Source: a candidate division KSB1 bacterium (GTDB lineage Bacteria; Zhuqueibacterota; Zhuqueibacteria; Zhuqueibacterales; Zhuqueibacteraceae). From it: a stretch of 64,000 nt of DNA. Location of the stretch: assembly GCA_034506255.1 (NCBI GenBank), contig JAPDPX010000002.1, positions 1-64,000 on the forward strand, given 5' to 3'. Shown piece by piece: positions 46,916-56,200 of this stretch. A program made the translations under genes and the position numbers. Every line of letters starts with the position of its first letter. The stretch's first letter is position 1. The notes beneath the pieces were generated by a model, which searched no databases, was not told the origin of the DNA, and saw nothing but the letters and a program-made list of their open reading frames with translations.

Positions 46916-47512
46916 ATGATCTGCAAAAAGAACTCGTTTTGGCGCCCGGTCACCACACTTGCGCTGCTGATGCTGGCTGCGTTCCTCACCGGCTGCCGGC
47001 AGGATATGCACGATCAGCCCCGTCTGGAACCGCTGGAGGGCAGCACGGTTTTCGCGGATGGCCGCGCCTCGCGGCCCCAGGTGCCCGGCACCATTGCCCG
47101 CGGCCAGCTCCGCACCGATGCCGCGCTTCACACTGGCAAAGCCGGCAACCAGTTGGTGGATCGCCTGCCGGTGGCCCTCACGCCGGAACTGCTGGCGCGC
47201 GGACGGGAGCGTTACAACATCTTCTGTGCGCCCTGTCATTCCCGTGTCGGTGACGGCAATGGCATGATCGTGCAGCGTGGCATGCGCCGGCCCCCCTCGT
47301 TCCATATTCAGCGGCTGCGCGAAGCGCCAGTGGGATATTTTTTCGATGTGATCACCAATGGTTTTGGAACAATGTACAGCTATGCCGATCGTGTGCCGGT
47401 GAAGGATCGCTGGGCCATCGTGGCATACATTCGTGCCCTGCAACTGAGCCAAAATGCCACGCTTGACGACGTGCCGGCCGGCCAGCGCGCGCAGTTGGGA
47501 GTGACGCCATGA
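46916..47512 (+). CDS. actE: Alternative Complex III subunit ActE, monohaem cytochrome c lipoprotein
   Basis: 198 aa. A lipoprotein signal ends in 'LTGC' with the lipid Cys at 27. The mature protein has a proline-rich N-terminal arm ('DQPRLEPLEGSTVFADG') as in other ActE, and a class I cytochrome c domain with CAPCH at 104-108. The likely distal Met is in 'GFGTMYSYADRVP'. It may accept electrons from ActA and relay them to CoxB. The stop overlaps the actF start (ATGA at 47509-47512). Confidence 0.94.
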   Translation: MICKKNSFWRPVTTLALLMLAAFLTGCRQDMHDQPRLEPLEGSTVFADGRASRPQVPGTIARGQLRTDAALHTGKAGNQLVDRLPVALTPELLARGRERYNIFCAPCHSRVGDGNGMIVQRGMRRPPSFHIQRLREAPVGYFFDVITNGFGTMYSYADRVPVKDRWAIVAYIRALQLSQNATLDDVPAGQRAQLGVTP

Positions 47513-48693
47513 ACCTTGCCGATACCCTGACGCCGGGTCTGGCGCGCTGGCAGCGAACCGCCCTGCTGGTCGGCGTGCCGGCGCTGGCACTGTGTGGCGT
47601 GGGTGCCACGCTCGGCACCACGCCGTTTTTTCAAGCATACCTGCTCGGTTATCTTTTCTGGCTCGGCCTCACCCTCGGCTGTTTTGCGCTGCTGGCGCTG
47701 CACCATCTGGTGGGAGGCGGCTGGGGCTTCTCGATTCAGCGTGTGCTCGAAGCCGGTTCCCGCACACTGCCGCTGATGATCGTGCTGGGCGTGCCGCTCG
47801 CCTTTGGCCTGCAGGAATTGTATGTGTGGGCGCGGCCCGAGGTGGTCAGCCATGACGCCATTTTGCAGCACAAAGCGCGCTATCTCAACGTCCCGTTCTT
47901 CACCGTCCGCACGCTCGTTTATTTTGCCCTGTGGGCGGTGCTCATCTTTTTTCTCAACCGCTGGTCGAAGCAGCAGGATCACAGCGGCGACCTGCTGCTC
48001 ACCCGCCGGCTGCGGCAGGTGAGCGGGCCAAGCCTGGTGATCTACGTGCTCACGCTCACCTTCGCCTCGGTGGATTGGGTGATGTCGCTCGATCCTCATT
48101 GGTACTCCACCATCTACGGTGTGCTGTTCGTGGTGGGGCAGGGGCTGCTCACGTTGGCCTTCGCCATCGTGGTGGTGGCGCGCCTGGTGCGGCACCAACC
48201 GCTGGCCGAGGTGGTGGCGGCCAAGCATTTCCACGATCTCGGCAACCTGATGTTTGCCTTCGTGCTGCTGTGGGCCTATGTCTCGTTCTCGCAATTTCTC
48301 ATCATCTGGTCCGGCAATCTGCCCGAGGAAATTCCGTGGTACCTGCACCGGCTGCACGGCGGCTGGCAGTGGCTCTCGCTGGCGCTCGTGGTTTTTCATT
48401 TCGCGCTGCCCTTCGTGTTGCTGCTGTCACGCAAAATGAAGCGGCGGGTTGAACTGCTGGTCAAAGTCGCGCTGGGGATGATCGTGATGCGTTTCGCGGA
48501 TCTCTTCTGGCTGGTCGTACCGAGCCTTCGCTCCGAAGGCTTCGCCCTGCACTGGCTGGACCTGGCGGCGCCGGTCGGCATCGGCGGGCTGTGGCTGGCC
48601 TGGTTCGTCTGGCAGCTCAGGGATCGCCCCCTGTTGCCGTTGCACGATCCCCGCGTCGCAATCGCCTTCAGTCACAAGGACCATTCGCATTGA
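47509..48693 (+). CDS. actF: Alternative Complex III subunit ActF (NrfD-like membrane subunit)
   Basis: 394 aa starting with the ATGA overlap. About ten TM helices. It is related to ActC but shorter: 'FFQAYLLGYLFWLGLTLGCF', 'HHLVGGGWGFSIQRVLEAG', 'KARYLNVPFFTVRTLVYFAL', 'FASVDWVMSLDPHWYSTIYG', 'FHDLGNLMFAFVLLWAYVSF' and 'QFLIIWSGNLPEEIPWYL'. The segment 'SLDPHWYSTIYG' is characteristic of the ActF/quinol:cytochrome c oxidoreductase subunit 2 family. It is the second NrfD-type subunit of ACIII. Confidence 0.93.
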   Translation: MNLADTLTPGLARWQRTALLVGVPALALCGVGATLGTTPFFQAYLLGYLFWLGLTLGCFALLALHHLVGGGWGFSIQRVLEAGSRTLPLMIVLGVPLAFGLQELYVWARPEVVSHDAILQHKARYLNVPFFTVRTLVYFALWAVLIFFLNRWSKQQDHSGDLLLTRRLRQVSGPSLVIYVLTLTFASVDWVMSLDPHWYSTIYGVLFVVGQGLLTLAFAIVVVARLVRHQPLAEVVAAKHFHDLGNLMFAFVLLWAYVSFSQFLIIWSGNLPEEIPWYLHRLHGGWQWLSLALVVFHFALPFVLLLSRKMKRRVELLVKVALGMIVMRFADLFWLVVPSLRSEGFALHWLDLAAPVGIGGLWLAWFVWQLRDRPLLPLHDPRVAIAFSHKDHSH

Positions 48694-48751
48694 AAAACCC
48701 CGGCTCGCTGCTGCACCGCGGTGCCGGGTGTTTCATACAGAATCGAGTGGG

Positions 48752-49186
48752 ATGATGCATACCAACCAGGACAATCATCGCGGTTACGAAGTCAGCGATG
48801 CCAATGCGCGTTCGCTGGCGCTTTCCGGCATAGGACTGTTCGCCATCATTCTCGCCGCGCTGGCGTTGATGTATGGCGCCCTGGTGTTCTTCGAGCGTCG
48901 GCACGAGAAGACGGCCGAGCCGCCCCATGTGCTGGCTGAAGCCCGGCAAATTCCGCCGGCGCCCCGGCTGCAAATCACGCCGGAGCGTGATCTGCAGGCG
49001 TTCCTTGCCGCGGAAGATTCCGTGTTGCACGGTTATGGCTGGGTCGCGCGGGAAGCCGGCATCGTGCGCATTCCGATCGACAGCGCCATGGCGTTGTTGC
49101 TCAGGCGCGGTCTGCCGGTGCGACCTGCAACCGCCGGGCTGGCAGCGCCGGCCGGGCCCCGCGCCGCGCAGGAGGAAAGGCCATGA
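48752..49186 (+). CDS. Conserved small membrane-anchored protein between actF and SCO genes
   Basis: 144 aa from ATG 48752 (ATG 48755 equally possible). One TM helix at about residues 25-47 ('ALSGIGLFAIILAALALMYG') follows a short cytosolic N-terminus with 'GYEVSDANARSLA'. The periplasmic part contains 'RLQITPERDLQAFLAAEDSV', then 'LHGYGWVAREAGIVRIPID' and 'SAMALLLRRGLPVRP'. As I recall, proteins with the 'YGWVDREKGVVRIPIDRAM' pattern occur beside SCO/cox genes in other bacteria; function unknown. The ATGA overlap with the SCO gene (49183-49186) suggests co-translation and a role in oxidase or ACIII assembly. Confidence 0.8.
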   Translation: MMHTNQDNHRGYEVSDANARSLALSGIGLFAIILAALALMYGALVFFERRHEKTAEPPHVLAEARQIPPAPRLQITPERDLQAFLAAEDSVLHGYGWVAREAGIVRIPIDSAMALLLRRGLPVRPATAGLAAPAGPRAAQEERP

Positions 49187-50043
49187 ACGCTCTGCTCACC
49201 CCCGTGTCCCGGTGGCCGGCGCTTCCGGGTTGGCTCGTGCTGGGCCTGCTGCTTGCCGGCACACCAGAGCTGTGCAGCCAGGGTTTGAATGCCGGCAACC
49301 AGCCGGAGATTCTCAAACGCATCGGCATCGACCAAAAGCTCGGTGATCAGGTGCCGTTGACGCTGCAGTTTTTCGATGAAAGCGGTGCCCAAGTGCCGCT
49401 GCAGCACTATTTCGGCGAAAAGCCCGCGATTCTCGCCCTCATTTATTACAATTGCCCGATGTTGTGCAACCTGGTGTTGAATGGCTTGAATCGCAGTCTC
49501 AAGGCGGTGTCGTTTGACGCCGGCGATCAATTCAACATCATCGTGGTGAGCTTTGATCCGCGCGAAACCTCGGCGCTGGCTGCGGAAAAAAAGAAGAATT
49601 ATGTGCGGGACTACGGCCGGCCGGGCGCGGAACGCGGCTGGCATTTTCTCACCGGCGATTCCCTGGCGATCAAACAACTCACCGAAGCGGTGGGCTTCCG
49701 CCATGCCTTCGATCCGGTTTCGCAACAATATGCGCATGCCGGCGGCCTGATGATTTTGACGCCCGCAGGCCGGCTGGCGCGCTATTTTTACGGCGTCGAT
49801 TATTCCAGCCGCGATCTGCGACTGAGCCTGATCGAAGCCTCGCAAAACGAGATTGGCTCACCGGTCGATCAAGTGCTGCTCTATTGTTTTCACTACGATC
49901 CCCGCACCGGCAAATACGGTCTGGTGATCATGAATGTGCTGCGTCTGGCGGGTGTGACCACGGTGGTCGTGCTGGCAGGTTTCGTGCTGACCATGTTGTG
50001 GCGCGACCGGCGCAACAAGCTGGCGGGCGTCAAAGCCGGGTAA
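49183..50043 (+). CDS. SCO1/SenC-family copper chaperone for cytochrome oxidase
   Basis: 286 aa, signal peptide at the N-terminus and one TM helix near the C-terminus (about 255-275). The thioredoxin-like SCO domain has the copper-binding CxxxC in 'YYNCPMLCNLVLNGL' and the distal His in 'YAHAGGLMILTPAGR'. Other marks are 'FGEKPAILALIYYNCP' and 'IIVVSFDPRET'. It delivers copper to the CuA site of CoxB, encoded 66 nt downstream. It is unusual only in the extra C-terminal TM helix and the 'YRTGKYG'-type juxtamembrane segment (here 'DPRTGKYGLVIMN'). Confidence 0.94.
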   Translation: MNALLTPVSRWPALPGWLVLGLLLAGTPELCSQGLNAGNQPEILKRIGIDQKLGDQVPLTLQFFDESGAQVPLQHYFGEKPAILALIYYNCPMLCNLVLNGLNRSLKAVSFDAGDQFNIIVVSFDPRETSALAAEKKKNYVRDYGRPGAERGWHFLTGDSLAIKQLTEAVGFRHAFDPVSQQYAHAGGLMILTPAGRLARYFYGVDYSSRDLRLSLIEASQNEIGSPVDQVLLYCFHYDPRTGKYGLVIMNVLRLAGVTTVVVLAGFVLTMLWRDRRNKLAGVKAG

Positions 50044-50109
50044 ACGCTGTCCGGAACGGCAGCCCGCTCCCCGGCTGATCATTTGGATGAGTAGAAATCG
50101 TACGGAATC

Positions 50110-51039
50110 ATGGACAAAGGCTTTCAACTGTTCCCGGAACAGGCCACACGACTGGCAGCGGAAGTGGACTTGTTGTACTACTTTCTCGTTGGTCTCTCGG
50201 TGTTTTTCTCGCTGCTGGTTTTTTTCCTGATTTATGTGTTCGCCGTGCGCTATCGCCGCCGCTCGGAAGACGAAGCGCCGATGCAAATCCCCGGCTTGCT
50301 CAAACTCGAACTGGCCTGGTCGATCATTCCCTTTATCCTCACCGTGATCGTCTTCTGGTGGGGCGCGAGTCTTTACTTCAAGGCCTATTCCGCGCCGCCC
50401 GGGGATGCCATGGAGATTTATGTCGTCGGCAAGCAGTGGATGTGGTACATTCAGCATCCCAATGGCCAGCGCGAGATCAACCAGTTGCACGTGCCGGTCG
50501 GCCAGGCGGTCAAACTCACCATGACCACCGAGGATGTCATTCACAGTTTCTACATTCCGGCGTTTCGCATCAAGAAGGACGTGGTGCCGGGTCGCTATAG
50601 CCACTTGTGGTTCGAAGCCACCAAAACCGGCGTCTATCATCTCTTCTGTGCGGAATACTGCGGCACCAAGCATTCGGAGATGATCGGCAGCGTGGTGGTG
50701 ATGGAACCGGCGCAATTCGAAAAGTGGCTGAGTGGCAGCGAAAGCGGTGAAACCCTGGCAGCTGCCGGCGAAAAGAAGTTCAACCAGCTTGGCTGCGGCA
50801 CCTGCCATGCCAACGTTGCCGGCGCGCGCGGACCTTCGTTGGTGGGCCTGTACGGCGGGCAAGTGAAACTCGCCGATGGCCGTACGGTGGTGGCGGATGA
50901 AGCCTATATTCGCGAATCGATCTTGAATCCCGCCGCCAAGCTCACCGCTGGCTACAATCCGCTCATGCCCACGTTTCAGGGACAGATCAACGAGGCGGGT
51001 CTGCTGCAGATCACGGCCTATCTCAAAACGTTGAAATAG
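50110..51039 (+). CDS. coxB: Cytochrome c oxidase subunit II with fused cytochrome c (caa3 type)
   Basis: 309 aa. Two N-terminal TM helices (about 22-45 and 68-90; 'LELAWSIIPFILTVIVFWWG'), then the cupredoxin domain. The aromatic 'GKQWMWYIQHPNGQREINQL' is the electron entry patch. CuA ligands are His in 'DVIHSFYIPAFRIK' and the 'CAEYCGTKHSEM' cluster. The C-terminal extension (about 215-309) is a class I cytochrome c with 'GCGTCHA' and a Met in 'NPLMPTFQGQ'. The fusion makes this a caa3-type oxidase that can take electrons directly from ACIII. Confidence 0.96.
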   Translation: MDKGFQLFPEQATRLAAEVDLLYYFLVGLSVFFSLLVFFLIYVFAVRYRRRSEDEAPMQIPGLLKLELAWSIIPFILTVIVFWWGASLYFKAYSAPPGDAMEIYVVGKQWMWYIQHPNGQREINQLHVPVGQAVKLTMTTEDVIHSFYIPAFRIKKDVVPGRYSHLWFEATKTGVYHLFCAEYCGTKHSEMIGSVVVMEPAQFEKWLSGSESGETLAAAGEKKFNQLGCGTCHANVAGARGPSLVGLYGGQVKLADGRTVVADEAYIRESILNPAAKLTAGYNPLMPTFQGQINEAGLLQITAYLKTLK

Positions 51040-51275
51040 TGACTGTCGCAACGGCGCACGCCAGGCGATCGTTTCAAGAACGGCCCGGCCGTCGCCTCAC
51101 AATGCCTGCCGTTTTTTGACACGCGACCTGCCGTGAACGCCGGCGCAGCCGGTGGGTGAAATTTTTTGGGACAGAGTCACTTGGCATTGCACAAGCAGGC
51201 GCTGGCAGAGTGCCTGCGCGTTTTGGCGTCGGCGCGTTCCCGCCCCGGCATCACCAATCTGAGAGAAGAACAACA

Positions 51276-52952
51276 ATGGCTACTGCTGTTTTTCGACCGT
51301 TTGATCATCAAATCGCCGAGCCGCACGAGATACCCAAACGGCATTATCTCAATGCCGGCTTCAGTGCCAAATCCTGGCTGTTCACCGTCGATCACAAACG
51401 CATCGCGATTCTCTATCTGATCACGGTGACCCTGTTCTTTCTGCTCGGTGGGCTGTTCGCCGTGTTCGTGCGCCTGGAACTCATGACGCCGGCCGCCGAC
51501 TTGATGCAGTCGGAAACCTACAACAAAATGTTCACGATGCACGGCATCATGATGGTGTTCTTTTTCCTGATCCCGGCGATCCCCGCCATCCTCGGCAACT
51601 TTTTGGTGCCGCTGATGATTGGCGCCAAAGATTTGGCCTTCCCGCGCATCAACCTGCTGAGCTGGTACATTTACATAATTGGCGGCTTGTTCACTTTTGC
51701 TGCCGTGCTCTTCGGCGGGGTGGACACCGGTTGGACGTTTTACACGCCCTACAGTAGCACGTATTCCAACACCAACGTCATTCTGGCGGCAGTTGGCATT
51801 TTCATCACCGGCTTTTCCTCGATTTTGACCGGCCTGAACTTCATCGTCACCATCCACAAAATGCGCGCGCCCGGCATGACCTGGTTCCGCATGCCGCTGT
51901 TCATCTGGGCGCATTATGCCACCAGTCTCATTCAAGTGCTGGGCACGCCGGTGGTGGCCATCACCATCGTGCTGGTCGGCTTGGAGCGTCTGTTTCACAT
52001 CGGCATCTTCGATCCCGCGGTCGGCGGCGATCCGCTGCTGTTTCAGCATTTGTTTTGGTTCTACTCACACCCGGCGGTCTACATCATGGTGCTGCCCGCC
52101 ATGGGCGTGATGAGCGAACTCGTCACTTGCTTCTCGCGCAAGAAAATCTTCGGATACGAATTCGTCGCCTTCTCCAGCTTGGCCATTGCGGTGATCAGTT
52201 TTCTGGTGTGGGGCCATCACATGTTCACTACCGGCCAGTCGATTTATGCCGGCATGGTGTTCTCGTTCCTGAGTTTTCTGGTGGCCATCCCTTCGGCCAT
52301 CAAGGTGTTCAACTGGACCGCGACGCTGTACAAAGGCTCGGTGTCTTATCAAGCGCCGATGTTGTATGCGATCGGATTCATCGGATTGTTTACCATCGGC
52401 GGCCTGACCGGCATGTTTTTGTCGACGCTGGCGGTCGATGTGCACGTGCATGACACCTATTTTGTTGTCGCCCATTTTCACTACATCATGGTGGGCGGCA
52501 CGATCATGGCCTATCTCGGCGGCCTGCATTTTTGGTGGCCGAAAATCACCGGCCGGCTCTATCCTGAGGGCTGGGCGCGTTTCGCAGCGCTGGTGGTGTT
52601 CGTCGGCTTCAACCTCACTTTCTTTCCGCAGTTCGTGCTCGGCTACCTCGGCATGCCGCGGCGCTATCATGTTTACCCCGAGGAGTTCCAGGTGTTGAAC
52701 GTGATGTCGTCCGCGGGAGCGACGATTTTGGGCGTGGGTTACCTGATTCCGCTCATCTATTTCATCTGGTCGCTCAAGAGCGGCCCGCATGCCAGCGCCA
52801 ACCCCTGGAGCGCCACCGGCCTGGAGTGGCAGACCACCTCGCCGCCGCCCACGCATAATTTTGACAAGACGCCGGAGGTGACGGAAGAGGCCTACGACTA
52901 CGCGAAATTCGCCCGGGAGCACGCCAAAGAAGAGGAGGCCGCCCTTGTCTGA
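51276..52952 (+). CDS. coxA: Cytochrome c oxidase subunit I (A2-type haem-copper oxygen reductase)
   Basis: 558 aa from ATG 51276 with GAGAGAAG upstream; the frame opens at 51156 but the extra 40 residues are unconserved. Twelve-TM catalytic core. '[19 protein letters not shown]' has the low-spin haem His; CuB ligands are in '[18 protein letters not shown]' and the 'WGHHMFTTG' pair; '[19 protein letters not shown]' carries high- and low-spin haem ligands. The HPEVY glutamate of A1 enzymes is absent and replaced by the YSHPAV form, marking an A2-type D-channel as in Rhodothermus caa3. It ends in a charged tail overlapping the coxC start. Confidence 0.97.
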   Translation: MATAVFRPFDHQIAEPHEIPKRHYLNAGFSAKSWLFTVDHKRIAILYLITVTLFFLLGGLFAVFVRLELMTPAADLMQSETYNKMFTMHGIMMVFFFLIPAIPAILGNFLVPLMIGAKDLAFPRINLLSWYIYIIGGLFTFAAVLFGGVDTGWTFYTPYSSTYSNTNVILAAVGIFITGFSSILTGLNFIVTIHKMRAPGMTWFRMPLFIWAHYATSLIQVLGTPVVAITIVLVGLERLFHIGIFDPAVGGDPLLFQHLFWFYSHPAVYIMVLPAMGVMSELVTCFSRKKIFGYEFVAFSSLAIAVISFLVWGHHMFTTGQSIYAGMVFSFLSFLVAIPSAIKVFNWTATLYKGSVSYQAPMLYAIGFIGLFTIGGLTGMFLSTLAVDVHVHDTYFVVAHFHYIMVGGTIMAYLGGLHFWWPKITGRLYPEGWARFAALVVFVGFNLTFFPQFVLGYLGMPRRYHVYPEEFQVLNVMSSAGATILGVGYLIPLIYFIWSLKSGPHASANPWSATGLEWQTTSPPPTHNFDKTPEVTEEAYDYAKFAREHAKEEEAALV

Positions 52953-53592
52953 GCAGCATCATCCCGCGCTCGCCCATCACTTCGAAGACCTGGACCAGCA
53001 ATTCGAAGCTGCCGGTCTGGGTATGTGGGCTTTCCTGATTCAGGAAATTCTGTTCTTCGGCGGTTTATTTGCCGCCTACCTGGTGTACCGCATGAGTTAT
53101 CCGGAGGCCTTCATCCAGGGCAGCCATTATCTCGACATTACGCTGGGTGGCGTCAATACCGCCATTCTGATCTGCAGCAGTTTGACCATGGCGCTGGCAG
53201 TGTTCCACGGCCAGCAGGGCAACCGCCGGCAGTTGATTCTATTTTTGTTTCTCACCATCGTGCTGGGCGCGGCCTTTTTGGGAATCAAAGCAGTCGAATA
53301 CACGCACAAGTATCACGAGCATCTCATCCCCGGCCCCTTGTTTCAACCGGCGGAAGCGCACCCGCCGCAGATGCAGATTTTCTTTGCCCTGTATTTTGCC
53401 ATGACCGGCATGCATGCGCTGCACATGGTGATTGGCATCGGCATTCTCTTCTTCCTCATCTACCAAGCGCGGCAGGGCCGCTACTCCCGCGAGTACAATT
53501 CGCCCATTGAAATCTTCGGGCTGTACTGGCACTTCGTTGACATCGTCTGGATTTTCCTGTTCCCCTTACTTTATCTCATAGGTCGTCATTGA
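52945..53592 (+). CDS. coxC: Cytochrome c oxidase subunit III
   Basis: 215 aa beginning at a TTG codon (52945) inside the end of coxA; a strong AGAGGAGG (52931-52938) is at the right distance and no ATG/GTG start exists nearby. About five TM helices, typical for the short bacterial subunit III: '[20 protein letters not shown]', '[20 protein letters not shown]', '[20 protein letters not shown]', '[20 protein letters not shown]', '[20 protein letters not shown]'. Stop and coxD start overlap (TGATG at 53590-53594). It stabilises subunit I and proton uptake. Confidence 0.95.
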   Translation: MSEQHHPALAHHFEDLDQQFEAAGLGMWAFLIQEILFFGGLFAAYLVYRMSYPEAFIQGSHYLDITLGGVNTAILICSSLTMALAVFHGQQGNRRQLILFLFLTIVLGAAFLGIKAVEYTHKYHEHLIPGPLFQPAEAHPPQMQIFFALYFAMTGMHALHMVIGIGILFFLIYQARQGRYSREYNSPIEIFGLYWHFVDIVWIFLFPLLYLIGRH

Positions 53593-53900
53593 TGGGTCCC
53601 CATCTCGTTCCCAAGCGTGTGTACTATGCAGTGTTCGCGGCGTTGATGGTTTTGACGGCCGTGACGGTGATCGTGGCTTTTATCGATCTCGGGCCGTTCA
53701 ACAACCTGATCGCCATGAGCATCGCGGTCGCCAAAGCCACGCTGGTGGTGCTCTACTTTATGCACGTGCGCTACAGCAGCAAGCTCACCTGGGTTTTTGC
53801 CGGGGCCGGTTTCATTTGGTTGATCATTTTGTTCGTGTTCATGCTCAACGATTATCTCACGCGCGAAGCCTGGAGCAATTTGCTCACCGGCCAGCCGTAG
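53592..53900 (+). CDS. coxD: Cytochrome c oxidase subunit IV (prokaryotic CoxD/CyoD-like)
   Basis: 102 aa from ATG 53592, overlapping the coxC stop by one base. Three TM helices: 'VYYAVFAALMVLTAVTVIVA', 'IAMSIAVAKATLVVLYFMHV' and 'WVFAGAGFIWLIILFVFMLN'. The pattern 'AKATLVVLYFMHV' is diagnostic of bacterial subunit IV (COX4_pro). Last gene of the act-cox operon; a terminator follows about 165 nt downstream. Confidence 0.94.
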   Translation: MGPHLVPKRVYYAVFAALMVLTAVTVIVAFIDLGPFNNLIAMSIAVAKATLVVLYFMHVRYSSKLTWVFAGAGFIWLIILFVFMLNDYLTREAWSNLLTGQP

Positions 53901-54063
53901 CGCCACTCCGCGCGCCTGCTGCGCCGCCCTTCACCGGCGGGGGTGGCAGGGATCCGGGCACGGCATGATCACGATGAATCGCAGTTCTGCCTGCCGGCTT
54001 TCGTGTGCCGCGTGAAGATGACTCAAGCACTGTGCTGCAGCACACCAAAACCCGCATAAAAAG

Positions 54064-54104
54064 AAATCCCCCTGGCGGGGCAAAACCTCGGCAGGGGGAT
54101 TTTT
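54064..54104. terminator. Bidirectional rho-independent terminator
   Basis: AAATCCCCCTG (54064-54074) pairs with CAGGGGGATTT (54092-54102), with a T run to 54104 on the plus strand and an A run before the stem for the minus strand. It lies between the convergent coxD and minus-strand secreted-protein genes and can end both. Confidence 0.85.
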
Positions 54105-54134
54105 ATTGCGGAGTCGAAGACTTGCCTGGCCCGC

Positions 54135-55868
54135 TCAGCGCGCCAGGATCATGCGGCGCGTGAACAACTCCCGGCGGCCGTTTTCCCCCTCAAAAAGAAT
54201 GCGCAGGAAATACATGCCAGTGCTGGCCTGACCGGCAGTGGTGGTGCCATTCCAGTGCAGCGCATGCGTGCCCGTGTTCAGTTGGCCGTCAAACAGGCGC
54301 AACACCTCCTGACCATGCAGGTTGTAGATGACCGCCTGCGCATGGCCCGCCTCCGGCAGGTGCAACCACAGGCGGGTGTCGTGGCGGAAGGGGTTGGGGT
54401 GGTTGGGTGAGAGGGAAAACTGTTGCGGCACAGTTGCCCCCCCCTCTGCCAAAAGCGCGGGTGCGGCCGCCCCGCCGGGCCGGCGCACGTAGGTGATCTG
54501 GAAATCATCGACCTCGTTGTTCATCTCCTCGCCGCGCAGAAAGAAGCCGACATACCATTGCTCCGATTTGGGGAAATGCCGGACGGGATCATGCGCAGTG
54601 GCGGAGTAATTGCCGTTGATGTAGTAATCGAAATGGTTGCCGTCACTCTCCTGCCGGATCTTGATGGTGACAACATCCCCGGCGCCGGGATCGGACAGGC
54701 CGTACCAGCGCCCGAGATCGAGCCCGCCGACATATTCCCCGTTCTTGATGGTCCACAGCCAGACCTGGCCGTAACGATGCCAAATCCAATAGCCATTCGC
54801 ATGCGGGCTGTCTTCGTCGACCATGAGCGCGAGCGCGCCCTCGCGTACACCCAGGGCCGTGACGTTTTTGCCCCAGCGGTAGGATACTTCGATGATCTCG
54901 CGGCCGGCGCCATTGCTCAACGCATTGTACACCGTGAGGTAGCGCCATGACTTCCAGGCCTCGGGCGTGTGATCCAGCTCGCCGTTGGTGATGGTCCAAT
55001 ATTGTGGCTCACGTGTCCAGTTGGGGCCGAGATCCGTGCGTTCGAAATCATCATGGACGGTGAGCGTATCCGGGGCATTGAGCGGGGTGGTGAAGGTGAA
55101 ATCTGGCGAGGCCGCCGTGTTGCCGGCTGCATCCGATGCCAGGATGCGATAGTGATAAAGCGTGTTCGGCAGCAAATTCAGCAATTGCACTGTGTGCGCG
55201 GTGGCCAGCTCAGTGCTTGCGGTTGTGCTGCTGTCATAGGCGGGGGTGGCGCCGTATTCCACCCGCGTCACTGCCGGTTCATCGGTTTCCCACCGCAGCG
55301 CGATACTGGTTGGCGAGGTATGCAACAACTGCAGCCCGCTGATCGCGGGTGCAATGGCATCATACAGGGCCGGGCTTTCCTCCCCGCCCTTGCCACTGTC
55401 GCGAACGTGCGAGCCATCGACATATGATTCATAGCCGGCATGCCAGCCTTCAATGGGGCCCGGTGGCTTGTCAAAGACAAGCTCGGCGGCAAAGGGTGCC
55501 AGTCGGGCGGGCGTGGGTTCGGCCCGTTTGCCGCCCACGGAACCGTGCAGCAGATATTGCTTGTCGTGCTGCAGTCGCAGATAGGGATTGACGAGATAAT
55601 CATCGCCGGCTTTGCCCTCCCCCAGGTCCACGCGCGCGGACACCTGTAACCGGCCGTCGGACAGTTCCCGCACGGTGAAAGAAATGATCGCCTCGTCGAA
55701 GCGATTGGCGCCGCCAGCCGCGTCGGAGCGCCATTCAAATGTGCCGAGAAGTTGTGAAACTGTGGGATGAGCGGGTTGCGCCGGCGCCGGTGCAGCGCCG
55801 CTGGGATTCAATGAAATGACCAGGGCGAGCAGCGCAGCCCGTCTCCCGTTGATGCCGTGCAGATTCAT
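54135..55868 (-). CDS. Secreted protein with FN3 domain, LamG-like domain and C-terminal sorting domain
   Basis: 577 aa; signal peptide ends near 'SGAAPAPAQ'. About residues 35-170 form a beta-rich domain of unknown family ('AIISFTVRELSDGRLQVSAR'). About 175-265 is a fibronectin-III-like domain ('TSIALRWETDEPAVTRVEYG', 'NTLYHYRILASDAAGNT') of the same type as the six in the next gene. About 270-480 looks like a LamG/concanavalin-type jelly roll ('DDFERTDLGPNWTREPQYW', 'YWIWHRYGQVWLWTIKNGEY', 'EQWYVGFFLRGEEMNNEVDD'). The end, 'FSLSPNHPNPF...AVIYNLHGQEVLRLF...STGMYFLRI', is a T9SS-type-A-like sorting domain. Probably a surface or extracellular glycan-associated protein. No catalytic domain was recognised. 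Confidence 0.8.
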   Translation of the reverse strand: MNLHGINGRRAALLALVISLNPSGAAPAPAQPAHPTVSQLLGTFEWRSDAAGGANRFDEAIISFTVRELSDGRLQVSARVDLGEGKAGDDYLVNPYLRLQHDKQYLLHGSVGGKRAEPTPARLAPFAAELVFDKPPGPIEGWHAGYESYVDGSHVRDSGKGGEESPALYDAIAPAISGLQLLHTSPTSIALRWETDEPAVTRVEYGATPAYDSSTTASTELATAHTVQLLNLLPNTLYHYRILASDAAGNTAASPDFTFTTPLNAPDTLTVHDDFERTDLGPNWTREPQYWTITNGELDHTPEAWKSWRYLTVYNALSNGAGREIIEVSYRWGKNVTALGVREGALALMVDEDSPHANGYWIWHRYGQVWLWTIKNGEYVGGLDLGRWYGLSDPGAGDVVTIKIRQESDGNHFDYYINGNYSATAHDPVRHFPKSEQWYVGFFLRGEEMNNEVDDFQITYVRRPGGAAAPALLAEGGATVPQQFSLSPNHPNPFRHDTRLWLHLPEAGHAQAVIYNLHGQEVLRLFDGQLNTGTHALHWNGTTTAGQASTGMYFLRILFEGENGRRELFTRRMILAR

Positions 55869-56200
55869 GGGGCCTCCTCGGGGAGACAGTGGCAGGTCAA
55901 GCAGTCAGCAACTGGACGACACGCCGCGGCACCGCCTCCGGTACCAACGGTTCGCACGAATGATGCCCGGAGCAGTAGCGGAAACGCAATGAGTTTCAGC
56001 GAGCGGGAGAAAAAGGTGGGGCCGTCCCTGGGAGGTGGGTCGCCATGCCGCGACAAGGTTTGCTGACGGAATCATGCAGAAAAATACAAACCGCCGTGAC
56101 TGCCTGCAGAATTCGGGTGATGGGAAGCAGGCGCTGCTGCGGCGCGAGTGCACAGGCAGCGCCCGGGCGTGACGCTTGGGAGCGAGGAGTGCCCCGTCCT
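55869..56200. other. 332-bp intergenic region, nothing recognised
   Basis: It lies between two minus-strand secreted-protein genes. I found no conserved promoter pair, hairpin terminator or ORF I could support. Confidence 0.45.
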
